Below, piece after piece: positions 54,410 to 63,683 of a stretch of 64,000 nt of DNA. Made by a program: the position numbers and the translations under genes. The notes beneath the pieces are model-generated. The model did not search any database, was not told the DNA's origin, and saw nothing but the letters and a program-made list of their open reading frames with translations. The DNA comes from Syngnathus acus (Eukaryota > Chordata > Actinopteri > Syngnathiformes > Syngnathidae), in assembly GCF_901709675.1 (NCBI RefSeq), contig NC_051095.1, positions 25,056,456-25,120,455 of the forward strand, given 5' to 3'. Numbering within the stretch: position 1 is the stretch's first letter; every line of letters starts with the position of its first letter.

Positions 54410-54921
54410 AAAAAGTCAAAGTCAAAGTCTGCTTTATTGTCAATCTCTTCACATGCCAAGACACACAAAGAAATCGAAATTACGTTTCCACTATCCCACG
54501 GTGACAAGACATAGTACACAATATACATACAAGTAAACAACACAAAATAAAAACAAGAAGGCACAAACAATGAATAATAAGAGTGATGACTAAATAATAA
54601 ATAAACAAATAACACAATAAATAAGAGGAGCAAAACGGAGCAAGTGTGCACACAGCAGACAGTCAGAATATAGCGCAAAAGTACAGGACGCTACGCAGAA
54701 GGGGGGAGAGAGTTCAGGATCCTAACAGCCTGGAGTATGAAGCTGTTGGTGAGTCTGGTGGTGTGGGAGCGCAGGCTCCTGTACCTCCTCCCAGAGGGCA
54801 GAAGATCGAACAAAGAGTGAGCGGGGTGACTCACATCACTCACAATCGTGGTCGCCTTGCGGGTGAGATGGGAGGTGTAAATGTCCATCAAGGAGGGGAG
54901 TGAAGCACCAATAATAGTCTT
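54410..54921 (-). mobile_element. Rex1-like LINE 3' end inserted in L2-like copy B
   Basis: Codes IIGASLPSLMDIYTSHLTRK through HSLFDLLPSGRRYRSLRSHT and ILNSLPPSA, then a 3'UTR with GACAATAAAGCAGACTTTGA and a TTTGAC tail. The L2-like linker (EVFHQAWQDSLRKYK) runs straight into it at 54,921-54,922. Confidence 0.82.
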
Positions 54922-55116
54922 ATATTTCCGGAGGCTGTCCTGCCATGCCTGATGGAAAACCTCAAGTTTGGTTAAACGCCATCTGCGCTCATGCTTTCTA
55001 CATAATTGCTTAAGCGTACGTGTTTCATCTGTGAACCACGGAGTAGGCAATCTACGGCGAATTTTCAGACGTAGCGGCGCCACGGAGTCGATAGCATTTA
55101 ACAATGTCGCATTGAA

Positions 55117-55530
55117 TTAATTTGTAAGATTATCAATAGAGCCGATATATGCGGGAAATATGGCAGTTGCCGGCGACAGTAACTCAGATCGCGCAGTTGC
55201 AGTCATGGAGTTAATATTACGGCTGCTATAATTCTGATTGCTCTCTTGTCTTTGACAAAGAACTAAAATTTCAAATTTTATTAAGTAATGATCAGACAAA
55301 ACAGTAGTGTATGGCAGTACTGTTATATTTGAGGTTGCAAATCCTCGAGATAATACCAGATCTAAGGTATTTCCATTCTTATGCGTTGCTGCCTGTACGG
55401 CTTGTGTAAAACCAAACGTATCAGTTAAAGTCTGAAACGCCGAAGTAAGTGGCTCTGACGGTAAATTCATGTGGATATTGAAATCGCCCATGATTATTAT
55501 ATTATCCGCATTTGTCACTAGATCAGCCAC
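55117..55530 (-). pseudogene. L2-like LINE endonuclease, C-terminal half
   Basis: Apurinic endonuclease-like domain that nicks target DNA for LINE insertion. IIIMGDFNIHMN supplies the GDFN motif, NTLDLVLSRG and VLSDHYLIKFEI the later SDH motif. The remaining N-terminal half lies beyond the MITE (56,894-56,462, with GFMNIRSLHTKA, LNVFGLCETWL and RKKGGGVALVS). Confidence 0.85.
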
Positions 55531-55649
55531 GAATTCTGAAAATTCATCCAGGAAGCCAGAGTAAGCCCCGGGTGGACGGTAAATAACAGCAAGATAAAAT
55601 GACAGTAAAGCGGTGGATCGGACAGTGAGAACTTCAAATGTTTTAAATA

Positions 55650-56459
55650 CCGTATTTTCCGCCCTAAAAGGCGCACCTAAAAACCTAAAATTTTCTCAAA
55701 AGCCGACAGTGCGCCTTATAGGCCAGTGCGCCTTATATATGGATCAACTGATGAATTTGTTAATCCATACTGGTTGTACACAGTGCTCTGCCAAAATGTT
55801 TCAGTACGTTTTAGTACGACTAGTAAATTACAAGGTCGCATCGCTTCCCAGCATTACGGCAACTGTAGTCAGGGGGCGTCACCGAATAGCTGTTGTACCC
55901 GCGAGGCTATTTCATGTCATATTTGTCATATTTCCGGAGGCTGTCCTGCCATGCCTGATGGAAAACCTCAAGTTTTCTCATTTTATAGGAGATCGTTTGA
56001 GAAACGCGATTGTTTACACTTTGCTGAGGCTCATGGGAGATTGCGAGCTGAGGCTCGTGAGACTTTGCGGATGGCTAATGCTATTGCGATAGCTGCTATA
56101 CGTACCAGGCTATTTCATGTCAAAATAGGCTGCTCTGTTAATGTTTCGAGTAAATCTACGGATCGATATGGAAGGGAAACATAGGTAAGTAGTACCAATG
56201 CGTTAGATCGAACTTTAGTCAGTTCTGATCATTTTATAGGAGATCGTTTGAGAAACGCGATTGTTTACAGAGGGCTCGTTGGTTATTGGCTAGTGGATGC
56301 ATACCGCAACCCTAGTCAACCTCAGTTTGATGCAGTATAGCTTCTATTTTATGCGCCTTATAATCCGGTGCGCCTTATATATGGACAAAGTTTTAAAATG
56401 GGCCGTTCATTGAAGGTGCGCCTTATAACCCGGTGCGCCTTTTAGGGCGGAAAATACGG
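55650..56459. mobile_element. TA-target MITE, GGCGCAC family, with captured LINE piece
   Basis: Perfect-looking inverted ends CCGTATTTTCCGCCCTAAAA / TTTTAGGGCGGAAAATACGG flanked by TA. Homologous to 11,259-12,133 (shared TACTGGTTGTACACAG, GTCGCATCGCTTCCCAGCAT and others). A 48-base segment at 55,928-55,975 is identical to L2-like LINE sequence at 54,922-54,969 and has no counterpart in the sister MITE. Confidence 0.92.
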
Positions 56460-57003
56460 TACGTTTATCGAATGAGGCCTGAATCTAAGATCGGAATTTG
56501 AGACGAGGGCGACACCCCCACCCTTTTTTCGAGGACGCGCCACATGCGAGCTCACAAAATTTGGAGGTGAGGCCTTAGTAAGCGGCACCAGTTCATTAGG
56601 TCTTAACCAGGTCTCGCAAAGACCAAAAACGTTTAGATTATATTCTGTGATGAGGTAATTAACGAGAACTGCTTTCGTATGAAGCGATCTAATATTCATA
56701 AAACCGAGTTTAAGTGTAATCGGTCGATCAGGGTTCGTATCTATCGAAGGATTTTTAAACGAAATGCGAGTAAGATTGTGTTCTCTAGGCCTGACATCAC
56801 CTATCAAATGTTTATTAGCACGGTGGGATGATACGACCGTGGGAATTTGATAGTAAATATTTGTTACACATGTAATATTATCTGAAACAGGCATCGTTTA
56901 ATCAGTGATACCGGTCGGGGTGGAGTGATTGGATTTGTCTACTACCTCAGTAGAAAGTGTGTTCACGTGTACTGTAGCACTATTCAAACTGTGACGCTCT
57001 AGT

Positions 57004-57200
57004 CTACACAAGGAGCGTAATATTTCGGGTAATGGAGTCACCTATGACCAAAGTGCGAGGGCCAGTAGACCGAGATGACTTTGGACGGCTATGCGTCTTA
57101 CCTGGCTCATCGCGATTAGCAAGCCGCTTGGGGCTAATGCTAACTGGGCTAGCGCGCTGACTACAGTCAGCGTCTGCGTCCGCCACATCTACTGTTATCG
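57004..57200 (-). pseudogene. L2-like LINE ORF1 fragment (GDSIT motif)
   Basis: Codes PKRLANRDEPGKTHSRPKSS and GPRTLVIGDSITRNITLLV. GDSIT is the block I signature of SGNH-type esterases that are found in ORF1 of many L2/CR1 LINEs. Only a short piece remains because the Rex3-like segment begins at 57,205. Confidence 0.65.
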
Positions 57201-57570
57201 CACTCAAAGCTCTCAATTTACCGGTCGATCTACGCTCCTACCCTCACCTATGGTCACGAGCTATGGGTCGTGACCGAAAGAACGAGATCCCGGATACAAG
57301 CGGCCGAAATGAGTTTCCTCCGCAGGGTGTCCGGGCTCTCCCTTAGAGATAGGGTGAGAAGCTCGGGAGAGACTCGGAGTAGGGGCGCTGCTCCTCCACG
57401 TTGAGAGGAGCCAGATGAGGTGGCTTGGGCATCTCATCAGAATGCCTCTTGGACGCCTCCCTGGGGAGGTGTTCCGGGTATGTCCCACCGGTAGGAGACC
57501 CCGTGGACGACCCAGGACGCGCTGGAGAGACTATGTCTCTCGGCTGGCCTTCTTCTTCTTTCGTGTAACG

Positions 57571-59889
57571 TCAAATGTCCAACTCGGTGTCGCGTAGCCA
57601 TGCCCGCATCTCTGGTCCTAGGTCGAAGAGGCTGGCTTCCGAGGGTGGTCCATATAAGGGGCAGATGTTGATTATATGGTCGGCGGTCTGCTTAGGGTCA
57701 CCACACTCGCATGCCGCACTGTCCGCCAAGCCCCACGTCTTCATTGATGACCCAAAGCGACCGACCCCAGTCCGTAGGCGGTTCAGCGTGGTCCATTGCC
57801 GGCGTGGTAGGTCGTCTCCTCCCATGGCGCCATCTCCTGGGTCCCAAATGTAGTGGTGGACTCGGGAGGGTCCGGCCGACTCCCACTCCTGCTTCCAAAC
57901 TGCTGCCAACCATGCGTCTCTGGAGATGTCCTCAGAGGTGGAGTCGAGCATCTCTTGTGCTGCCTTGAGTCTGCTTGGAGGTGCTGGTGTTATTGTGGTG
58001 TTGTGCAAGATGTGCCAGTCATATTTTTGTGCCTTCCTGGCCAGGGCGAGGGTGGCAGCCTCCCGTCGGAGGCCGGCCGGTGCTATTCCCGCGAGGACCG
58101 GCAAGAGGGACACAGGAGTAGGTTTCAAGCATCCAGTTATTATCCGGAGGGAGGTATTAATAGCCACGTCGACCTTTCTCAGATGCGGGCTTCTGCTCCA
58201 GACTGGGCTGCAGTATTCTGCTGCAGAGAAGACCAGGGCTTGGGTGGATATTCGCAGCGTCTTAGCGGAGGCTCCCCAGGTTGTTCCAGCGAGGCGGCGG
58301 ATCAGCGCGGCTCTGGATGTCACCTTGGCCTTGACTTCTTCCAGGTGTTGTTTGAACGATAATGTCCGATCTAGGCGCACTCCAAGGTACTTCGGGGCTT
58401 GCTGGACCTCCAGACATTTGTTGTCTACGCGCACCTCAAGTTCCCTCCTGGCTTCTCTGGTGCTAAGGTGGTATGCCGCTGCGACTGTCTTTCCGACGCT
58501 GAGCTGTAGACGCCACCTCCGAAGGTATGCTACCAGTGTGCCCATGTCTTCATTAAGACCCTCTTCCATCGCCTTCCACGTTGGTCGGCTCATCATGATG
58601 GCAAGGTCGTCTGCGTAGCCATACTTTCTCGATGCTGTATCAGGTAGGTCGTGGATGTAAACATTGAACAACATCGGCGAGAGGACAGACCCCTGCGGTA
58701 CCCCGTTCCTCAGTCTTCTGAGCCTACTGCACTGGCCACTGCTGGTCTGGAGGATGAAGCTGCGGTTGGAAATTGTCTCCATGATGAACTTCACCATGTG
58801 CCGGTCTGGTATTGTCCTCAGCAGCTTCAGGTGGAGTCCCCGGTGCCACACGGTGTCATATGCAGCCGTCAGATCCAGGTACACTACCCCAGCTTTCTCA
58901 TTGTCCTGGAAGCTGTCCTCGATGTCCTGACAGAGTAGTGTTACCTGGTCTGCTGTTGATCTTCCACGACGGAAACCAGCTTGTTCCCGTGGGAGCTGTG
59001 AGTCCACTACTGGCTCGATGCGGCTATGGATCATCTTCTCCAAGATCTTAAATGGGACACAGAGCAGCGAGATTGGTCTGTATGACTTAGGATCTTCTGC
59101 AGGTTTATTTGGCTTCGGCAGCGCTATGACAGAGGCACGGCGCCAAGTCTTTGGGAGCTTTAATCTCCGGTAGCATGATGTAAAGAAAGCACAGAGCCAA
59201 CCAGATGTTGTTGTGCTCTGGTGGATGACAAACTCTGGGTGGATGTTGTCACGACCAGGGGATTTGCCTGGCTTGTGCTTGCTCAAGGCCTCACTGAGTT
59301 CCTCTGCTGTGAATTCTCCCGAGAGGTTGGAATCGACACTGGCCGCTCCCAAGAGGCCAGACACCTCACACGATATCAGTCGGGCAAAAACTTTGTCAGC
59401 ATCCGGGAAGCGGCCGTTCTTCAGGAGATGGGATGCAATGGCATTTGCTGTGACTGGGCAGCTGTGGGGTGTTGTATTTCTGCCTGTGAGCTGGTTGATG
59501 GTCTGCCACGCCTTGCGACTAGAATGGGTGAAGTCGATTGATTCGACGACTTCTGTCCATCTGGCCCTACGGGTGATGTCCAGCTTCTGGAGCAGTGCTG
59601 CTGCAGTCATGTCCACCTCTTCTCTGGAGCTAGCCCTCTGGTGATCACACAGAAGGCGGCTGCATTCTTTGTCCCAACCCGGGATGTAGTTCCTGTTATA
59701 GCCCCGTGGGATGGTCTTCTTTGCCGCACCCAGGAGGACCTGGCAGTAGGCTGCATAGGCCGCATCCAGGTCGGCTGTGTCTGGGTCTGGCAGGCCAGCT
59801 GACCTTCTTTCAGTCTCCTCAGCATACGACTCCCAGTTGGCCTTTCGGAAGTTCCATCGCTTGACGGGTTTCCCTGGTACCGGTTCCAC
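57571..59889 (-). CDS. I-like LINE reverse transcriptase, 770-codon open frame
   Basis: RNA-directed DNA polymerase of a non-LTR retrotransposon. In order: linker with WNFRKANWESYAEETERRS, HKPGKSPGRDNIHPEFV, RRASVIALPKPNKPAEDPKS, YRPISLLCVPFKILEK, EQAGFRRGRSTADQV, GVVYLDLTAAYDTVWHRGL (first catalytic Asp), RNGVPQGSVLSPMLFNVYIH, KYGYADDLAIMM (catalytic Asp pair), YLGVRLDRTLSFKQHLEE, RRLAGTTWGASAKTLR, and C-terminal CECGDPKQTADHIINICPLY, a zinc-knuckle-like motif. The frame is open without interruption for more than 2.3 kb. Its true start is in the endonuclease frame upstream, separated by one frameshift near 59,910. Confidence 0.92.
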   Translation of the reverse strand: MEPVPGKPVKRWNFRKANWESYAEETERRSAGLPDPDTADLDAAYAAYCQVLLGAAKKTIPRGYNRNYIPGWDKECSRLLCDHQRASSREEVDMTAAALLQKLDITRRARWTEVVESIDFTHSSRKAWQTINQLTGRNTTPHSCPVTANAIASHLLKNGRFPDADKVFARLISCEVSGLLGAASVDSNLSGEFTAEELSEALSKHKPGKSPGRDNIHPEFVIHQSTTTSGWLCAFFTSCYRRLKLPKTWRRASVIALPKPNKPAEDPKSYRPISLLCVPFKILEKMIHSRIEPVVDSQLPREQAGFRRGRSTADQVTLLCQDIEDSFQDNEKAGVVYLDLTAAYDTVWHRGLHLKLLRTIPDRHMVKFIMETISNRSFILQTSSGQCSRLRRLRNGVPQGSVLSPMLFNVYIHDLPDTASRKYGYADDLAIMMSRPTWKAMEEGLNEDMGTLVAYLRRWRLQLSVGKTVAAAYHLSTREARRELEVRVDNKCLEVQQAPKYLGVRLDRTLSFKQHLEEVKAKVTSRAALIRRLAGTTWGASAKTLRISTQALVFSAAEYCSPVWSRSPHLRKVDVAINTSLRIITGCLKPTPVSLLPVLAGIAPAGLRREAATLALARKAQKYDWHILHNTTITPAPPSRLKAAQEMLDSTSEDISRDAWLAAVWKQEWESAGPSRVHHYIWDPGDGAMGGDDLPRRQWTTLNRLRTGVGRFGSSMKTWGLADSAACECGDPKQTADHIINICPLYGPPSEASLFDLGPEMRAWLRDTELDI

Positions 59890-59899
59890 CAGTGCTGGG

Positions 59900-60644
59900 A
59901 CTTTAATGATGGATGGGGAATGAAGTGATGTGATCGGGGAAACCTATCCAGGATGCGTCTCTCCGGTTTCGGGTCGTTACTGTGGCAGATGGCGAAGGCC
60001 AGGTCCGGGTTGGTGGAGGTGTTCCAGCGTGCAGAGAAGAACGTTGGAGGCTCCTTGGGGTCGTACAGCAGCAGAGCATCAGTGTTGGAGGCCCATTCAC
60101 TCAGCGCCACTCCATTAGGTGTTGTGTGGTTGTACCCCCAGTCTGTGTGCTGACATTTGAAGTCACCTGCATAGATGGCAGGTGCAGTTGTTGATGGGAG
60201 TGATGTCACGGACAGCTCCGATGGTGGGGGTTTGTATACGTTGACGACTGATGTTTCCTGGATTTTTGTAACCAGCCACTCGATGTTAGAGCCTGGTGGG
60301 GATTGGCTGCTGGCCAATTCAGTCCTGACGAACGTTGCCACACCGTGTTGCTTGCTGTAGATGGACCCAGCAAGATGGAACCCAGGGATCTTGAGGATGT
60401 TGTCGGATGTGCAGTGTGTCTCCTGCAGGAGCAGAACCGCTGCCTCGTTGGAGTCAGCCAGGTGACGCAGGACTTCGAGTTTGGCGGTTGTTAGGCCCTC
60501 GACATTGAGTTGAAGCACTGACAGGCCTCGGTTTTCGACGGTCGGGATGACTGCCCGTCCGCCGGTCCTAAGCCTGCCAGCTCGAGCTCGACGAGCTCGA
60601 CGTTTGGTTGACGACATTCGTTTCACAAGTTGGTCTTGCGCCAT
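59900..60644 (-). CDS. I-like LINE endonuclease part of ORF2
   Basis: Starts MAQDQLVKRMSSTKRRARRA (basic, possibly nucleic-acid binding) and continues with LSVLQLNVEGLTTAKLEVL, VLLLQETHCT (catalytic Glu), TFVRTELASS, WLVTKIQETSVVNVYKPPP, AIYAGDFKCQHTDWG (GDF motif; the usual Asn is Lys here), STNPDLAFAI and RFPRSHHF (SDH-type position with Ser-His-His). The usual Asn of GDFN and the Asp of SDH are changed, so activity is doubtful. The frame is lost near 59,910, one base from the RT frame. Confidence 0.85.
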
Positions 60645-60810
60645 TTCTTGCTACTTGCTACTGGCCTGGGAACGCCTTGGAATCGCACAGGATGAGCTGG
60701 TTGAAGTGGCTGGGAAGAGGGAAGTGTGGGAGTCCCTCCTAAAGCCGCTGCCCCCGCGACCCAACCCCGGATAAGCGGAAGAAGATGGATGGATGGATTG
60801 ATGGATGGGT

Positions 60811-61132
60811 GTCCGTCATTGTCGTTACTCATAAGAGAAATAGTGAGTGGATATGAGGGGACCTCATAAGGCCATGACGCCTGAAAGCCACTGCTTAATG
60901 CTAATTGAAGACCTGCTGTCAGAGTTGCACGGTTCGTACCTAAAAAGTACCAACGAAACCAAATCATCGATTTAAAAAAAAAAAAAAAAAAAAAACTTTT
61001 TTTTTAACAGAAATGGGATATCTTAATGGAACGTTATTTATAATTTATTTGTGAATTTCATAATTCCACTATAGCCTTTATTTGTCTTGAACAGCACAAA
61101 GACAGCAGAAGGCTGGCTGCTTTCATCAAAAA
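60811..61132. other. Non-coding stretch with an A-run/T-run
   Basis: About 22 A followed by 9 T near 60,973-61,006. Nothing else recognised. Confidence 0.5.
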
Positions 61133-61565
61133 CTAGGACCTATACCAGTACTGTAGAGTGACATCGTGAGTGTGTGACATATGGTCTAAATTCCGCTCCT
61201 GCTGGTCAAACCTGTTAAAAAAGACATTCAGTTCATTTGCCAGCTCCATTGACCCTTCAACAGACCTGGACTCCGTTTTGTAGCCCGTTATGGTCCTCAC
61301 ATCATCCCACATGGCCCTCAGCCTCTGCTCCACCTTTCTCCTGTAGGCGTCTTTGGCCACCCTCACACAGTTTCACCTCCCGCTGGGCTGCGCTCATGGT
61401 CTCCATGTCCCTGTTCCTGAAGGCAGCCTTCTTCCTGTTCAGGACAGCGTTGAATTCCCACGTTCCTCAGGGATTATTATTTGGGTAGTAGCGGACTGTC
61501 TCAACAGGAGAGACCATGTCAGTGCAGAGGTTCAAATAGTCCTTCAGGCAGTGTGTCAGTGACTA
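61133..61565 (-). mobile_element. Rex1-like LINE fragment (linker before RT)
   Basis: Minus-strand coding of NRKKAAFRNRDMETMSAAQR, then VAKDAYRRKVEQRLRAMWDD, VRTITGYKTESRSVEGSMEL and FFNRFDQ, matching the ITGYK...LANQLNRFYCRFD region of the element at 48,216. A hAT element is inserted at its upstream side (61,570). Confidence 0.75.
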
Positions 61566-61569
61566 TGTC

Positions 61570-63668
61570 AGGGGTGTCAAACTCATTTTGGTCTGGGGGC
61601 CGCATACGGCTTAATTAATCTCATCTCAAGGGGGCCAGACCAGTAAACTCATTCCAAAATTATATAGAACAGTAAGTCCACTTTTTTCTTTTTATTAGTG
61701 CAAAGAAGAAATAGATTATAAAAATACATTACATTCAATTAATTGTCATTTTACACTTTTACTCAGTTTAACATTTATTTAAGTGCATTATACATAAAAA
61801 AAACTGATTACAGTGATTGTACAATGTTTTAAAACATTTTGTCAACAAAATGTTTTGTGGAACTTAAAAACAAATAAAATACATCAACCACATCGAAATT
61901 TAGAAATGAAGGAATTTAAAATGTATTTTCCACATCTAGGTAGCAATTCTGAACATAGACATTGAGGCCACACACTTGAAATCTTAAGTGGCAGCTGTTT
62001 TAAACAGACATTTGATCAAGTAAATTTGGCCCCTTCCTTGTTAATACATAAAATGTAAACCAATAAAACCCCTCATATAGATAACATATGTGGCATGCAT
62101 AAGACAATATTTTACTTAACAATACTCTTCTCTTGTAAATCTGTTTCTGACTACCACTGACTTTCACAGCAATTACGAGAGCAAATATTCACATTTGTTT
62201 ATTTTATAGTGCAACGTTCAAAGCAGCATTCCATAGAATTTAGTCTTGCACAGTATTTGCCCCTGAAACTTAGCATCTTTTAGCTTGCACAAGTGCATCA
62301 ATATCAGGCATCATATCCTGAGTAGAAGCCAGTTTCAGAATCTCATATAAGTGCTTATGTGTGAGCTTTGAGCGAAGCTTTGTTTTATTAATGTTCATTA
62401 GTGAGAAAACTTGCTCACAAAGGTAGGTAGTCCCAAACATGGACATTTTTGCAGCCAGTGCTGTCAATTTAGGATAGCGTGGTAGAAGATACTTGTAAAA
62501 TGTGTCCAAGCTCACAGAGGCAAATTTGTCCTTCAATTCTACATCACACTGCAAATCAATGATTTCAAGTTGCATGTCAACAGGCACATCAGAAGCTCTG
62601 ACTATGAATGGTGAGCGAAAAACTGTGAATTTAGTCTCGAGTTCGCTAAAGACCTGAAATTGTTTCTCAAATTCCCTAGGCAACCCTGAAATCTCGACTT
62701 TGTACTATTTCAAGTCAGGATTAACGCTTGCTGTGCACACATCTCGTTGACAGGGAAAATGAGCAGGGTCTACGCTTGAATGTCTGCGTCTCCCCTAACG
62801 CGAGCTTTAACTTGAACGCACGTATGCTGTCATAATACAATGTTACAATTTTTTTGCGTCCCTGCAGCATTCTGTTCAGATTATTCAAGTGCTCTGTAAT
62901 ATCAACCATAAATGCAAGGTCCTGCATCAAAGGTGGGCACTCTAATTCCTTAACAGGTTTTCCTTTTTTTCCCCATAAATTGTCCGATTTCCCCACGTAG
63001 ATCAAAGAAGCACTTCACCACAGCAACTCTGCTTAACCATCTTACCTCAGTGTCGTATGGCAGACCATGGGTAATGTTACAATCACTGAGAAGGCTGTCA
63101 AACTGACGATGATTGAGATCTCTAGCTCGGATTACATTAACAGTTCGTATAACCACCTCCATGACGTGATCCATTTTTAAGGACTTGCAGCATAATGCCT
63201 CCTGATGCAAAATGCAATGAAATCACCCCTGAGTTTCATAGTGATGCCGAATATTGTACTCCTTAAGCACCGAAACTTGCTGCATGCACACCAGGCACAC
63301 GGGTTTCCCATTCACCTCCGTGAACACATAGGAAGAAGTCAATTTTTCTTGAAAAATCCGACACTCTGTGTCCACTTTTCTCTTTTTTGACAAAGACATT
63401 TCGCTGATGGGGTGCCCGTTCCAAGAGAAAAAGCGGGTAAAGCGATTGAACTGACTAAAACACAACACCTCTAGCGAACAACATAGGAACTGCAGATTTA
63501 AAAAAAAAATAATAACAATATTTTTTTTAATAATGCAAATGTACCCCCGGGCCGGACAAAACCCCCTGGCGGGCCGGTTCCGGTCACAAAAATATATATA
63601 TATTTTTTAATAATGCAAATTTATCCCCGCGCCGGACTAAACCCCCTGGCGGGCCGGTTCCGGTCACT
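61570..63668 (-). mobile_element. hAT transposon, internally deleted
   Basis: Left end CAGGGGTGTCAAACTCATTT is a hAT-type terminus. The right part contains GGGCCGG/CCCCTGGCGGGCCGGTTCCGG repeated twice (63,548-63,590 and 63,625-63,667), a subterminal duplication; no clean inverted right end is visible. GACTATGT precedes the left end, and the similar CACTATGT and GACTATGA follow at the right, so the target duplication is ambiguous. Confidence 0.75.
62273..63399 (-). pseudogene. hAT transposase remnant (BED-type finger plus C-terminal dimerisation region)
   Basis: Minus-strand pieces: MSLSKKRKVDTECRIFQEKL, VNGKPVCLVCMQQVSVLKEY (Cys pair of a zinc finger) and IRHHYETQG; then ALCCKSLKMDHVMEVVIRTV, HGLPYDTEVRWLSRVAVVKC and FFDLRGEIGQFM; then LAFMVDITEHLNNLNRMLQG; and finally LPRYPKLTALAAKMSMFGTT, YLCEQVFSLMNINKTKLRSK, the hAT C-terminal dimerisation signature, ending DALVQAKRC. 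Roughly 200 residues between the finger and the KMDHVMEVV segment are missing and two frame breaks occur (about 62,700 and 62,960). It resembles transposases related to GTF2IRD2 and ZBED5. Confidence 0.8.
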
Positions 63669-63683
63669 ATGTATGACTATGAC

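Larger units (their letters stand above)
52328..57204 (-). mobile_element. L2-like LINE, copy B, near full length but interrupted
   Basis: On the minus strand from 57,204: ORF1 remnant with the GDSIT motif (TLVIGDSITRNITLLV, esterase-like ORF1 of the L2/CR1 group), ORF2 endonuclease (56,894-56,462 and 55,530-55,117), linker, RT (54,286-53,141), C-terminal region (53,144-52,440) and the start of a 3'UTR, ending abruptly at GGGAGTG without a tail. Inserted are a MITE (55,650-56,459), a Rex1-like fragment (54,410-54,921) and a piece with CAGTCAAACCTCGGTTTTCG (54,160-54,260) resembling another transposon end. Confidence 0.87.
57550..60660 (-). mobile_element. I-like LINE, nearly intact, inserted in the Rex3-like element
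   Basis: 3.1 kb flanked by the 6-base direct repeat CTGGCC (57,544-57,549 and 60,661-60,666). It codes an endonuclease followed by an RT on the minus strand and ends TTTGACGTTACACGA plus AAGAAGAAGAA. No separate ORF1 is visible, so it may be 5'-truncated. Clade (I/Nimb-like) is judged from the RT and the C-terminal zinc motif and is not certain. Confidence 0.85.
51461..60810 (+). mobile_element. Rex3/RTE-like LINE split by nested LINE insertions
   Basis: Segments of one plus-strand element: 51,461-52,327 (FWSTIRRLRRGKQCTVNTVY to MDRISRR), 57,205-57,549 (KLSIYRSIYAPTLTYGHELW to DYVSRLA) and 60,667-60,810 (WERLGIAQDELVEVAGKREV, then GGATAAGCGGAAGAAG and the GATG tail). An L2-like element fills the first gap and an I-like element the second. 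About 380 bases of the Rex3 sequence (compare 23,016-23,396) are missing at the first gap. Confidence 0.85.

Noticed and set aside
57575-59644. Plus-strand frames opposite the I-like LINE
   Set aside because: The minus frame has all RT motifs in order; the plus frames are shadows.
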